Part shown: positions 9,096 to 19,200 of the stretch, one piece after another
Numbering within the stretch: the first letter of the stretch is position 1
Layout of the letters: every line of letters starts with the position of its first letter
Origin: Fischerella sp. PCC 9431
GTDB lineage: Bacteria; Cyanobacteriota; Cyanobacteriia; Cyanobacteriales; Nostocaceae
DNA: 64,000 nt
Reading direction: 5' to 3'
NCBI RefSeq assembly: GCF_000447295.1
Contig: NZ_KE650771.1
Location: forward strand, 5,539,559-5,603,558
Position numbers and translations under genes: made by a program
Notes under the pieces: generated by a model
Told to the model about the DNA's origin: nothing
Databases searched by the model: none
The model's input: the letters and a program-made list of their open reading frames with translations, nothing else

Positions 9096-9566
9096 ATGGA
9101 TTCTTTATTTGTCAATTCCTTACTTGAAGACTTGAAAAATTCTGATGAAAAAGTCCGCGAACAAGCGACAAAAAAGCTTTGGCGCATTTGGTATCAGCAA
9201 AAGGGAATATATGGCTTAGAAATGATTGAACGCAGCCAAAAATTACTAGATTCAGGGCAAACTAGCAAAGCCGAAGCAGTCTTGACTGAGTTAATTAATG
9301 AACAACCAGACTTTGCGGAAGCTTGGAATCGTCGTGCTTTTCTTTACTACACTACTAGCCAATATGAAAAATCTTTGGCTGATTGTCTCATGACTATTCA
9401 GATTAATCCAGTTCATTTTGGCGCACTACATGGCATGGGCTTAAGTTATGCAGCTTTGGGAGAATACGCAAAAGCAATCGCAGCTTTTAAACGCGCCCTA
9501 GAAATTCAACCCTACTCTGTGATCAATCAAAAATTAATTCTCGAATGTTCATTTCGTTTAAGTTAA
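9096..9566 (+). CDS. Tetratricopeptide repeat protein
   Basis: A cytoplasmic protein of 156 residues. The N-terminal part (LLEDLKNSDEKVREQATKKLW) is a HEAT-like helix pair. Two to three TPR units follow, with NEQPDFAEAWNRRAFLYYTTSQYEKSLADC and ALGEYAKAIAAFKRALEIQP regions showing the W/G/Y/A/P pattern. The start at 9096 (MDSLFVNSLLED) is chosen because it begins the recognisable domain. An upstream GTG at 9048 would add 16 residues and is possible. It is a single-gene unit, and TPR proteins of this kind mediate protein contacts with no partner indicated here. Confidence 0.78.
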   Translation: MDSLFVNSLLEDLKNSDEKVREQATKKLWRIWYQQKGIYGLEMIERSQKLLDSGQTSKAEAVLTELINEQPDFAEAWNRRAFLYYTTSQYEKSLADCLMTIQINPVHFGALHGMGLSYAALGEYAKAIAAFKRALEIQPYSVINQKLILECSFRLS

Positions 9567-9996
9567 AATCCAGAAATATCAAGAATAATATTTTGTATTA
9601 AATTTGACCAAAGACTCAAAAATAATATTTAAAGTCTCAATTGGTGCAAATAATTATCCAGTATGGCTTTTTTGTTATTGATACCAGTAAAAACTTTGCT
9701 TGTGTCAATAACAATCAGTAGCCATAAGTCAATTTTTCCAGCCAATTTCTTAACATTAGAAAGCTGTAAAAATATGATAATTGAAATCAATGTAAAGTTT
9801 TTTGCTAGCTTTATCAAAGCTAATTAATTTAGATGGAAATATTTTGTGTTGTTCTGCTGTAATTTTTGAGACTAGTGATAGGTTATGCGATCGCACAACT
9901 TATCACTGTCTCCTCAACATGTAATCTTATATTTATCTATGGTTGAATTTTCTTACAATAGACCTTTGCAAGAGCTTTAATTTATAAATTTCAACC
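9567..9996. other. Intergenic region
   Basis: About 430 bp, AT-rich. It contains a small palindromic patch around GATAGGTTATGCGATCGCACAACTTATC near 9880-9908, centred on a HIP1 site. No gene is supported: the 62-codon minus-strand frame here has no ribosome site and no recognisable composition. Confidence 0.45.
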
Positions 9997-11349
9997 ATGA
10001 CAACATATAAAAAACCCTACAATTTAGAAACCCTAATTAATTCCCTACAAGAAATCGAAATCATCACCGATTTATCTCAAGTAGCAAAATTATCTCAGGA
10101 TTATCATACTTTCAGCCCGGTTTTGGTTCCCAAACTAGCGGGAAAAGTTGGAGATATAGTTATACGCCCTGCCAATGAACAAGAAGTATTAAAAATAGCA
10201 GCAGCTTGTGTCAAACATCGAGTTCCTGTGACAGTGCGGGGTGCGGGAACAGGAAATTATGGGCAATGTGTACCTTTGCATGGCGGTGTCATCCTGGATA
10301 TGACGCGGATGCAGAAGATTTGCTGGATCAAACCAGGAGTAGCGCGGGTCGAAGCAGGAGTGAAATTAGCTGCAATAGATAAAAAAACACGAGAAATTGG
10401 TTGGGAAATACGGATGGCGCCTTCTACTTATCGCACAGCAACAATTGCTGGCTTTGTGGCTGGTGGTAGTGGGGGAATTGGTTCAATTCAGTATGGATTT
10501 TTAGGCGATCGCGGTAATCTTTTGGCACTAAAAGTCGTTACCTTAGAAGATAAACCACGTGTCATCGAACTACGCGGTGACGATGTGCAAAAAGTCAACC
10601 ATGCTTGGGGTATTAACGGTATTATCACTGAAGTAGAAATTCCTCTTAGCCCCTCTTATCCTTGGGCAGAAGTAATTATTACTTTCCCAGAATTTATGGC
10701 AGCAGCCAAATTTGGACAAGCGATCGCCGATGCTGATGGCATGATCAAAAAAGAAATTGCTGTGTTTGCATCCCCCATTCCGCAATACTTTACGCCGTTG
10801 CGGCAATATATTCCCGATGGTACTCATGCTGCTTTGTTGTTAATTGCAGAACCGAGTTTAGAGTTTTTGCCCAGATTAGTGCAGCAACATGGTGGCAATA
10901 TTACATATCAAAAAACAGTAGAAGAATCTGGCAAAGGTGCGAACTTATTAGAATTCACTTGGAATCACACCACTCTCCACGCCCGCAGTCTTGATACTTC
11001 GATTACTTATTTACAAAGCCTCTTCCCAGCAGATAAAAACCTCAAATTATTAGAGCAGATGTATCATTACTACGGAGATGAAGTTATGATGCATGTAGAA
11101 TTTGTTCGTGCCAATGGTGTAACAACTCCCGCCGCCTTACAACTTGTACGCTACACCACCGAGGAACGCCTGAACGAAATCATTCGCCATCACGAAGAAC
11201 AGGGTATATTTATTGCCAATCCCCACACTTACATTATTGAAGATGGTGGCCGAAAAATTATTGATCCAGAACAATTGCAATTTAAGGAAATGGTAGATCC
11301 TTATGGGTTGATGAATCCTGGTAAAAGTAGAGAGATTGGAGGAGTTTAA
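9997..11349 (+). CDS. FAD-binding (GlcD/PCMH-type) oxidoreductase
   Basis: A 450-residue flavoprotein of the FAD_binding_4 (PCMH) family, which oxidises hydroxy-acids or similar substrates. The FAD-binding region spans about residues 35-215: VPVTVRGAGTGNYGQCVPLHGGVILDMTRM carries the phosphate-contacting Gly-rich loop, and GFVAGGSGGIGSIQYG the second Gly-rich segment. The C-terminal substrate cap is shorter than in glycolate oxidase GlcD and ends with the family-typical DPYGLMNPGKS. No signal peptide is present. It stands alone, so the substrate is unknown. Confidence 0.85.
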   Translation: MTTYKKPYNLETLINSLQEIEIITDLSQVAKLSQDYHTFSPVLVPKLAGKVGDIVIRPANEQEVLKIAAACVKHRVPVTVRGAGTGNYGQCVPLHGGVILDMTRMQKICWIKPGVARVEAGVKLAAIDKKTREIGWEIRMAPSTYRTATIAGFVAGGSGGIGSIQYGFLGDRGNLLALKVVTLEDKPRVIELRGDDVQKVNHAWGINGIITEVEIPLSPSYPWAEVIITFPEFMAAAKFGQAIADADGMIKKEIAVFASPIPQYFTPLRQYIPDGTHAALLLIAEPSLEFLPRLVQQHGGNITYQKTVEESGKGANLLEFTWNHTTLHARSLDTSITYLQSLFPADKNLKLLEQMYHYYGDEVMMHVEFVRANGVTTPAALQLVRYTTEERLNEIIRHHEEQGIFIANPHTYIIEDGGRKIIDPEQLQFKEMVDPYGLMNPGKSREIGGV

Positions 11350-11456
11350 GGCAACAATAAAAATGCCAAAAAAGCGATCGCATTATTCGTGAACTGATAA
11401 CTGTTCATCCTCCTGGGGAACACTGGACTTATACTTAAGCCTTTCAGTGTGAAGCG

Positions 11457-12596
11457 ATGGAAGAAACTGTCTGCAAAACAAATGCGATCGCTGTTTGCAA
11501 ACGTAGTGGTATAGCAATAAGTTATATATTGTTGGGTTTATTAGCTCTGCCAAGTTTGGATACTGTAGTCCTAGCAAATCCAACAGAAAACAATAATACT
11601 CCCACGCCCAAAATTCTCAATGTTGATCCGTCTGAACTCACTCCTTCTTACCCAGCAAGCGCCCCACCGGGAAGAGTAGATCCCCTACCTGATGATCGAA
11701 ATTTAATTGAAAACGTCCAAGCAACTGATTATCGCGTCACTGCTTTGCAAGCAGATTATACTGGTAATCTCTGGGTAGCTTCCTGGCGCGGATTATCTCG
11801 AATTGACCCCAATACAGGCAAAATATTAGCTCGTGTAAGTTTACCAAATACTGCTATTGCCGCTTTAGCCCAAGATAAAGTCGGGCGTTTGTGGGTAGGA
11901 ACTTATGAAGGATTAAAACGAGTAGACCCCCGCAGTAACGAAATTACAGCTCAAAATTTATTTTTGCCTTCCAAGCGAGTTTTATCTTTATTAGTTGACA
12001 AACGAGGTTATTTATGGGTGGGGACAGACAATGGCTTATCGTTAATTAGTCCCGACCAAGGCTTAATTATGACCACGTTAAAAAATTTACCTGGTGTTAG
12101 CGCGAACGCTTTAACTTTAGATGTAGAAGGTCAACTTTGGGTAGGGACACTAGATGGAGTAGTACGAGTTAACACTGCTAACGCTTTTATTATGAAGCGA
12201 ATTGAGAATTTATCAGGTACAACCGTACAAGCTTTAGCTACAAGTCCTGATGGCTTAATTTGGGCTGGAATGCCAAATAATTTGCTAGTGATTAATCCAA
12301 AAACTGGTGCTATATTGCGGTCAGTCACTCGTTTGCGGGGACGTGACGTGAAATCAATACGTTTTGCTAAAGATGGGAGTGTGTGGGTCGGCACCAACAA
12401 TGGTTTGCTACGATTGAATCCAAATACTGGTGCTGTACTAGATGAAGTTCCTGGACTTCCTTCTAGTCGTGTACTTGCTCTCGCCCCCGATGTTGGTAAT
12501 AAATTGTGGATTGGCACCACCGAGGGTTTAGCTTGGTTAATGCCAAAAATGACAAGCGCCAAGCCCCATCTTGCTTTTACTCGTGCAGCCAAGTAG
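11457..12596 (+). CDS. Secreted two-component-regulator-type beta-propeller protein
   Basis: A 379-residue protein with an N-terminal signal sequence (hydrophobic stretch about residues 21-40 ending VVLA before NPTEN). At least six repeats of about 42 residues follow, each with the core LWVGTxxGLxRxxPxTG (for example RLWVGTYEGLKRVDP and YLWVGTDNGLSLISP). This is the reg_prop/WGxxxGL propeller blade pattern found in sensor ectodomains. No kinase or membrane-anchoring domain follows, so it is probably a free periplasmic or exported propeller. The tail is short. Ligand and partner are unknown. Confidence 0.82.
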   Translation: MEETVCKTNAIAVCKRSGIAISYILLGLLALPSLDTVVLANPTENNNTPTPKILNVDPSELTPSYPASAPPGRVDPLPDDRNLIENVQATDYRVTALQADYTGNLWVASWRGLSRIDPNTGKILARVSLPNTAIAALAQDKVGRLWVGTYEGLKRVDPRSNEITAQNLFLPSKRVLSLLVDKRGYLWVGTDNGLSLISPDQGLIMTTLKNLPGVSANALTLDVEGQLWVGTLDGVVRVNTANAFIMKRIENLSGTTVQALATSPDGLIWAGMPNNLLVINPKTGAILRSVTRLRGRDVKSIRFAKDGSVWVGTNNGLLRLNPNTGAVLDEVPGLPSSRVLALAPDVGNKLWIGTTEGLAWLMPKMTSAKPHLAFTRAAK

Positions 12597-12706
12597 GGAT
12601 TGGGGACAAGGAGGACATATCAATTAAAAATTAAGAACTTGTTGCCCCATTCCCAATGCCCAATGCCCCGATCCCCGATCCCCGATCCCCTATCCCCTAA
12701 TCCAAA
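12597..12706. repeat. Short-repeat spacer before panB
   Basis: This spacer consists of CCCAATGCCC heptamer remnants followed by CCCCGATCCCCGATCCCCGATCCCCTATCCCC units, which end only a few bases before the panB start. There is therefore no classical ribosome site in front of panB. Confidence 0.85.
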
Positions 12707-13483
12707 ATGGCAATCACTACCCGACAATTAATTCAATATAAACAACAGGGACGCCAAATAGTGGCGTTGACTGCTTGGGATTATGCGATCGCTCAACTTT
12801 TAGATGCTGCTGGTGTAGATTTAATCTTGGTAGGTGATTCGATGTCAGTAGTGTTGGGGTATGAGACAACACTACCTCTTACCTTAGAAGAAACACTCCA
12901 CCATGCCAAAGCTGTACGACGTGGGGTGAAACATGCTTTGATGGTCGTAGATTTACCATTTTTGACGTATCAAGAAAGTGTTCGACAAGCTATGCACTCT
13001 GCTGGACTGGCGCTCAAAGAAGCAGGAGGACAAGCTGTCAAATTAGAAGGTGGCTATCCGGCGATGGTAGACACAATTGCTCATCTGGTACAAGCCGGAA
13101 TTCCGGTGATGGGCCATGTGGGTTTGACGCCGCAATCATTTCATCAAATTGGTTTGCGTCAACAGGGAAAAACCGAGACAGATAGGGAACGAATTTTACA
13201 AGAAGCGATCGCTCTCGAACAAGCCGGTGTGTTTTCTGTTGTTTTAGAGCATATCCCCAGTGACTTAGCATGGGAAATTACCCAAAAACTCAGTATTCCT
13301 ACGGTTGGGATTGGTGCTGGTGTCCATTGTGATGGGCAGGTACTAGTCACATCTGATGTACTGGGACTCTCGGAAAAACAGCCACCCTTTGCGAAAATGT
13401 ATGCAAACTTGCGCGAAACGATAACTCAAGCTGTGCAAGATTATAGTTTTGAAGTTAGAGAACGCAAATTCCCGGGAAAATAA
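12707..13483 (+). CDS. panB: 3-methyl-2-oxobutanoate hydroxymethyltransferase
   Basis: A 258-residue enzyme of pantothenate/CoA synthesis that transfers a hydroxymethyl group from methylene-tetrahydrofolate to 2-oxoisovalerate to give ketopantoate. Clear signatures are [30 protein letters not shown] (metal-binding Asp), [15 protein letters not shown] and VGIGAG. The length is normal. It is preceded by repeats and followed by a dispersed inverted repeat, with no other pantothenate gene adjacent. Confidence 0.96.
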   Translation: MAITTRQLIQYKQQGRQIVALTAWDYAIAQLLDAAGVDLILVGDSMSVVLGYETTLPLTLEETLHHAKAVRRGVKHALMVVDLPFLTYQESVRQAMHSAGLALKEAGGQAVKLEGGYPAMVDTIAHLVQAGIPVMGHVGLTPQSFHQIGLRQQGKTETDRERILQEAIALEQAGVFSVVLEHIPSDLAWEITQKLSIPTVGIGAGVHCDGQVLVTSDVLGLSEKQPPFAKMYANLRETITQAVQDYSFEVRERKFPGK

Positions 13484-13533
13484 AAAGACTAGTGGGCGAT
13501 CGCATCAATTGAGAAGTTGAGAAGGTAGATGCG

Positions 13534-13589
13534 TTTGTAGTCAGGACTTTAGTCCTCTCATATTCAACCACTAAAGTGCTTACTACAAA
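13534..13589. repeat. Dispersed inverted repeat (GTAGTCAGGACTTTAGTCC type)
   Basis: The outer arms TTTGTAG and CTACAAA flank AGGACTTTAGTCCT and ACTAAAGTGCTTA. A second copy of the same family lies at 46561-46612. It lies between the convergent panB and the 99-residue gene and may serve as a transcript end. Confidence 0.8.
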
Positions 13590-13608
13590 CCTATAACCAA
13601 TGCAAAAT

Positions 13609-13908
13609 CTAATTCCAAAAATCTAGGTATTTGGGATCAATGCAAAACTCAGGTTCAGACTCTAATAGAACTAACTTTTTCCCTTGCTTTTTATTTTTGA
13701 GAATATTCAAATAGTTATCAGCGTAGCGAAAAGCAGATGCACAATCGTAACTAGCAATAGCTATAGCTTGTAAGACAACCTTAGTGGGGGTTTCAAACCC
13801 GGAAAATTTTTGGATTAATTTCAATAAATCCTCATCAGTTGCAGGTGATGTAGTCTCTTTTACCTGTTCTGGCTCATCGAAAGCATCTTCAATTAGTGGT
13901 TTGGACAT
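13609..13908 (-). CDS. Hypothetical protein (99 aa)
   Basis: This protein is not recognised. It has 99 residues, an acidic N-terminus (DAFDEPEQVKETTSPATDEDLL) and a helical middle (KVVLQAIAIASYDCASAFRYADNYLNIL). There is no signal or membrane segment. Its start overlaps the end of the upstream 81-residue gene by 20 bp, so the two are probably translated as a coupled pair. Confidence 0.6.
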   Translation of the reverse strand: MSKPLIEDAFDEPEQVKETTSPATDEDLLKLIQKFSGFETPTKVVLQAIAIASYDCASAFRYADNYLNILKNKKQGKKLVLLESEPEFCIDPKYLDFWN

Positions 13909-14134
13909 TTAGCACCTCCCCAAAAGCGTAGGATGCAAATCCTGTGATGAAATTGAGCTGTTGATCACGAGTTTGCAAATTGTCTGGAAGTTCGCTGTGG
14001 GGACATCCTATCTCCCTCAAAATCTCCAAGCAATACGCACTCAGTTCCTCGTATGAAGCTTGTTCCCACTCCAGAGCGACTCCTTTTGCCATCTCCAGAT
14101 TGACTCGGATTACCGTTCTTGCAGGGTTTGTCAT
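13889..14134 (-). CDS. Hypothetical protein (81 aa)
   Basis: This protein is not recognised. It has 81 residues and is soluble, with the segment VNLEMAKGVALEWEQASYEELSAYCLEILR suggesting two helices. It is the first gene of a two-gene minus-strand unit whose second member overlaps it by 20 bp. The pair could be a small regulatory or toxin-antitoxin-like module from its size and overlap alone, but no family motif supports that. Confidence 0.6.
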   Translation of the reverse strand: MTNPARTVIRVNLEMAKGVALEWEQASYEELSAYCLEILREIGCPHSELPDNLQTRDQQLNFITGFASYAFGEVLNVQTTN

Positions 14135-14405
14135 AAATTTACCCTAATGAAACTGGATAACTTAAGTTTTGATCAAAGCCGTAAATTTGCGTAACAGTGT
14201 TTTTGCTGAATTTATCTGAAGAGGAAATTAGAGAATCAGCGTATATACGCAAAAACTAAAAGAGCGATCGCTTAATATCATCTCATAACCTCCAGGGTTT
14301 TATAGCATCCACAGCACAGCGCACCGTTCATTTCGGTGCGTTACGGCAAAAAATATTTCTTTTCGCTATCTTTTTGTTATCTCATCCCGTAACGCACTCT
14401 ACTAA

Positions 14406-14981
14406 CTAAAACCAGGAACTAGATTGCTTCAAAAACTCCTTTTCGTCTGCGGTCGAGGTTCTTCCTACAATTGCGTTTCGGTGAGGAAAACGCCCAAAAC
14501 GTTCAATCACTTCCATATGACGAATAGCATACTCAATACAAATAGCACTATCAGGATCGTCACTAAGTTGTTGAAATAATTTCACTGCTTGACGCTGATG
14601 TTCTATGTTTTCACTGTGTTCAAAAGGTAAATAAATAAACCAACGTTGTACAGGTAGCAATTTTTTATCGTAGCCTTGAGCAACAGCATGATGAGCTGTC
14701 GAAAGTGCTTCCCAGTCAGTAGCAAAAGCTTCTGGAGTATCACGAAACATGTTACGAGGAAACTGGTCTAGCAGCAGAATTAGTGCTAGACAAGATTCGG
14801 GAAACTCTATCCAGTCATCCAAGTAACCGTCAGCTGCTTTTTGATAATCTTTAACAAACCTAATTCGCAATTCTTCATCAACTTCTGGTTTCTTAATAAA
14901 CCAAAAATCTTGTGGTTTACCGTAACTGGGTTGATCGGCCTTACCAAACCAAAAGTCTAATATTTCTTGTGCCTGTGTCAT
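14406..14981 (-). CDS. DUF924 family protein
   Basis: A 191-residue protein of the DUF924 family (TPR-like helical fold, function not established). Diagnostic parts are EILDFWFG at the N-terminus, LALILLLDQFPRNMFRDTPEAFATD in the middle, RWFIYLPFEHSEN, and the C-terminal FGRFPHRNAIVGR. Complete length. The gene for an SRPBCC protein lies 5 bp upstream on the same strand, so they are probably co-transcribed. Confidence 0.88.
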   Translation of the reverse strand: MTQAQEILDFWFGKADQPSYGKPQDFWFIKKPEVDEELRIRFVKDYQKAADGYLDDWIEFPESCLALILLLDQFPRNMFRDTPEAFATDWEALSTAHHAVAQGYDKKLLPVQRWFIYLPFEHSENIEHQRQAVKLFQQLSDDPDSAICIEYAIRHMEVIERFGRFPHRNAIVGRTSTADEKEFLKQSSSWF

Positions 14982-14986
14982 TGATA

Positions 14987-15547
14987 TTACTGAAAATTAC
15001 AAATAACTTGTCGCATTTTACGCATATTTGCAGGCAATTCAAAATTCATTGCTTGTTGAATAAAAATAGACGGGATGGGGATGTTAGGAGTAGCTTTGAC
15101 AGTGTAGGTTAGCAAAGTGCCATTGCCATAGTCTTGTAAGTGTAGCTCGGCGCTGAAGTCATGAAAAGTACCTTGTTCTAGGCGAAATTGCACTCTCTGT
15201 CCTAATTCTTCTATGACGCTTAAGTAAATTTCCACATGAGCTGTGAAAAATAAAAAGGCTTTTTGTGCTGCTTGGTACAGACGCTTGACCTCACCTCGTT
15301 TTTGCAAAACCTCACTTTTGGTGATATCGGGAAAATACTGTACCCAACGAGGGTAATCTGTTATTTGTGAAAAGACTTGCGATCGCACTAAGGGTAAATA
15401 CATCCAAGCAGTGACACAACCGCCCCAGGACGTATGTGATCCCATTTCTGTAAAAATTTCACCCTGTATGATCTTCTGTTGCTTGTCTTGACTCCAAGTC
15501 ATTGGTAAACCTGTGGTAAATGAGTCTGAAATATAAAACGCAGACAT
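14987..15547 (-). CDS. SRPBCC (START-like) domain protein
   Basis: A 186-residue protein with the polyketide cyclase/START-like fold: ITDYPRWVQYFPDITKSEVLQ is the usual N-terminal helix-strand element of SRPBCC proteins, followed by alternating strands and a C-terminal amphipathic helix. Such proteins bind a hydrophobic ligand in a cavity, and the ligand is unknown here. ATG at codon 16 (MTWSQDKQQ) is an alternative start. It is probably first in a two-gene unit with the DUF924 gene. Confidence 0.75.
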   Translation of the reverse strand: MSAFYISDSFTTGLPMTWSQDKQQKIIQGEIFTEMGSHTSWGGCVTAWMYLPLVRSQVFSQITDYPRWVQYFPDITKSEVLQKRGEVKRLYQAAQKAFLFFTAHVEIYLSVIEELGQRVQFRLEQGTFHDFSAELHLQDYGNGTLLTYTVKATPNIPIPSIFIQQAMNFELPANMRKMRQVICNFQ

Positions 15548-16078
15548 AATGTTTCACTCACTCCTCAATAAAGTCAATCATTTTGGTCAAAAGGTTAAAG
15601 GGGAGCTAGTGCTACCTTGCAGTTTCCTTTTTTCCTGAACTCGACTTTTAGACAAATTCTGATTTTAAGTTGTGATCACCTCGATTGATTGAGTATATTC
15701 GACCAATTCTAGTTCCAAATCAATATATATAATTTCCGGAAATAGTTTTTCTCCCGGCTATTATGTCAAATTTTCCTCAATCTTAAGTGATTTTAGTCAC
15801 GGAAAACTTTAAGCAGAAATACTTAAGATAATCATAGATTGCCAGACATTTTCTGAAAGTATTGCTGATTAATGGATAAAATGACCAAAATATAAGACGA
15901 AGGCTAAAGTATGAAGGATGTACCCTAACAGGAAGCCACTACCTACGTTAAATACTTGATTAACGGTAAAAATAATCACGCATTACTAAAATGCAAGATA
16001 GGCTGAAAAATCAAAAATTAATTTCACACTTCATACTTCATAATTAATAATTCAGTTGTTGAGTAAATAGTCAGTGAT
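15548..16078. other. Divergent intergenic region
   Basis: About 530 bp between the SRPBCC gene (minus) and the small membrane gene (plus), AT-rich. No credible reading frame or strong repeat was seen. It must hold the promoters for both sides, including that of the hybrid kinase operon. Confidence 0.45.
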
Positions 16079-16276
16079 ATGAGTCAATCTTCTAAATTAA
16101 ATCGCAGATTAACACAGCTTGTTGGTGTAATTCTCGGTATTGCAATTGCTATTTGGGTATTGAGGGGATTTGGTATACTAACTTTTATCCCTGGAGGAAT
16201 TATTTTACTCTTATTAATGGTAGCGATCGCAATCGGTGTTCTCAATCACTTGCAAAAAACCTGGTGGCGTTTCTAG
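16079..16276 (+). CDS. Small conserved-type membrane protein (65 aa)
   Basis: A 65-residue protein with two hydrophobic segments (about residues 12-28 and 33-53), separated by a Gly/Pro turn (FIPGG) and ending in a basic/aromatic tail (KTWWRF). It lies 23 bp upstream of the giant hybrid kinase and is probably in the same transcript. Function unknown. Confidence 0.65.
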   Translation: MSQSSKLNRRLTQLVGVILGIAIAIWVLRGFGILTFIPGGIILLLLMVAIAIGVLNHLQKTWWRF

Positions 16277-16299
16277 ACCACGACAAATAAAAACCCATT

Positions 16300-19200
16300 A
16301 TGAGTAGCAGCAATTCACAACAAATAAGCAAAGGAAACATTCTCGTAGTTGATGACTGCTGGGAACACTTACAAGCTTTATCTGCTACTTTATCTCAATA
16401 TGGCTATGCTGTCCGAAGTTTAATTACAGGTTCGATGGTATTAGAAGTAGCAAAATTGGCTTTACCAGATCTGATTTTGCTTGATATAAAAATGCCAGAT
16501 ATCGATGGATATGAAGTTTGTCAACAGCTAAAAGCAGACACAACGACTTGTCATATTCCGGTGATTTTTATTAGTGTCTATAATGATATTTTTGACAAGG
16601 TAAAAGCTTTTCAAATTGGTGCTGTCGATTACATTACTAAACCCTTTCAAATCGAGGAAGTTTTAGTACGTGTAGAAAATCAAATTACTATCCAAAAACT
16701 CCAACAGCAACTTAAACAACAAAATGAACAATTGCTGTTGGAAATGCAAGCATGTCAACGCATTGAAGCAGCCCGACAATTGCGTGAACAATATCTCACA
16801 GCACTTTTAGAAGTGCAGCATCGGTTGTTGTCGTTTGATGGCAGCGATAAATGCTATCAGGATATTATGCCAATTCTTGGGACTGCTTCCAAAGCAAGTC
16901 GCGTCCGCGTATTGGAAAATCATCATACAGATGATGGTAAATTGCTCATGAGTCAACGGGCTGAGTGGTGTGCTGAGAATATTAATCCCGAAATTGAGAA
17001 TCCCGTTCTGCAAAATTTACCATATCAGGAATATTTTCCTCGCTGGGCTGACTTATTACCAAAGGGCAAAATTATTTCTGGTATTGTCGCCGAATTACCT
17101 CCATCAGAACGGGCGATTTTAGAACCACAAGGTATACTTTCGATTTTAATTTTGCCAATTATTGCTAAAGGAGAATTTTTAGGTTTTATTGGCTTTGATA
17201 ATTGTGTAGAATTACGTCTTTGGGAAACTTCGGAAGTAGCTTTTTTGCAAGCAGCCACAGGAGCAATTTCTATAGCCTACGAACGGTATAAATCAGATTT
17301 AGAATTACAAAAACAATTAAAACGTAGTAATGTATTGAGAAAAATTACTGAGAAAATTCGTTCGGAATTAGACACACAAATTATTATCAAAACTGCTATT
17401 AAACAAATAGGCGAGGCTTTGGGTGTCAGTCGGACACTGATTCATACTTATGTAGACTCGCCGACTCCTCAAATTCCTATATTAGAAGAATTTTTGGCTC
17501 CTGAGTGTACCTCCCTCAGCCAGTGCAATATACCTGTAAGTGGTAATCCTCACGCTCAACAATTATTAGCTCAAGATCAAGCCATTGCAGCTAATAATGT
17601 TTATACCCATCCACTGTTAGAAAATGCTCAAGAAATATGTCGGGAATATAATATTAAATCTATACTCGCAGTCCGCACTTCTTACAACGACCAAGCAAAT
17701 GGGATGGTTTGTTTACATCAGTGCGATCGCTATCGTAACTGGAGCCACGAAGAAATTGAACTACTAGAATCAATAGCTGCTCAATTGGGAATTGCGATCG
17801 CCCAAGCTAAATTACTAGAACAGGAAAAACAAGCCCGGATAGAATTAGAGCAAGAAATTCGCGATCGCCTCAACGCCGAAGCAGCTTTACGACATTCCCA
17901 AGCCAAACTAGCTTCAGCCTTTCGTTCATCTCCCGATCCTATAGCCCTGACCACTTTCCCAGAAGTCCGCTACATTGAAGTTAACGATAGCTTTTGTAGA
18001 TTTTTTGGTTATTCTCGTTCTCAGATTATTGATTGCAACTACCGAGAATTAAATATTTGGGCGAATCAAGAAGAATGCGCCATGCTTACCCAAGTTCTGC
18101 GCCATACAAAAGCAGTCCGCAATCATGAAGTTGAGTTTCGTACTGCGAGTGGAGAACTCAAGACCACACTGTTTAGTGCTGAATTAATTGAATTCGACGG
18201 ACAACAATATTTACTTGGTACAGCTCATGACATTACAGAGCGCAAGCAAGCGGAAAATGAGAGCCGTTTACTGTTGCTGACAACCCAAGCGATCAGTCGC
18301 GCTGTAGATGTAGACAATGCTTTAGCCCTTGTTTTACGCTTAATCTGTACAAATATCGATTGGAATTTTGGTGAAGCTTGGATACCAAGTGAAAACAATA
18401 CTGCTTTGGAATATAGATTAGGTTGGTATGGACGCCACAATAACTTAGACGAATTTTGCCAGTACAGCCAGGTGATCAGACTTGAAAAAGGGATGGGATT
18501 ACTGAGGCGAGTTTGGCGCCAGCAAAAGCCACAATGGATAGAAGATATTTCTGAAGTCAGAGAATCAGCTTTTGTCGAATTGTCTGTAGAGAAAGATGCT
18601 TCTTCAGTATTCACGCGATCGCAAATCGGATTAAAAGCTGGTTTTGCTGTGCCAATTTTGGCTGATAATCAGGTAGTGGCTGTGTTGGCTTTTTTTAAAA
18701 GTAGTTCCCATGCCTTGGATCGCCGTTTGTTGTATTTAGTGGGTGCTGTCGCTGCTCAATTAGGGGCGCTGATTCAACGTAAACAGGTAGAAGCAGCCCA
18801 TCGTCAAAGCGAAGAACGTCTACAACTAGCACTAGCAGGAAGCGATTTAGGGTTATGGGATTGGAATATCAAAGCTGGTAAAGTCTACCGGGACTGGCGA
18901 TGGAAGAAAATGCTGGGATACGAACCAGGCGAAATTTCAGATGATTCCCGTGCATTTGCTCAACTGCTGCATCCAGAAGATGTAGAGCCAATTAAATCAG
19001 AGCTAAACGCCTATTTGCGGGGCGAGAGTCCCGCCTATGAAGTAGAATTTCGCTTGCGTGCTAAATCTGGTGAGTGGAAATGGATACAATCTCGCGCTCA
19101 GGTATTTGAACGCGACGAATCAGGACAACCGCTACGGATGACAGGTACGCACAAAGACATCACCGAACGTAAAACCTTAGAAAGGGAGTTAGCCTTACGG

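Noticed and set aside
9629-9817. 62-codon minus-strand ORF
   Set aside because: AT-rich open frame with no ribosome site, no recognisable domain and no neighbouring partner.
12131-12592. 153-codon ORF antisense to the beta-propeller gene
   Set aside because: It is the complementary frame of a repetitive propeller sequence. The plus-strand protein has a signal peptide and clear repeats.
13609-14134. Toxin-antitoxin pair for the two small overlapping genes
   Set aside because: Size and overlap would fit, but no toxin or DNA-binding antitoxin motif can be seen, so they are left as hypothetical.
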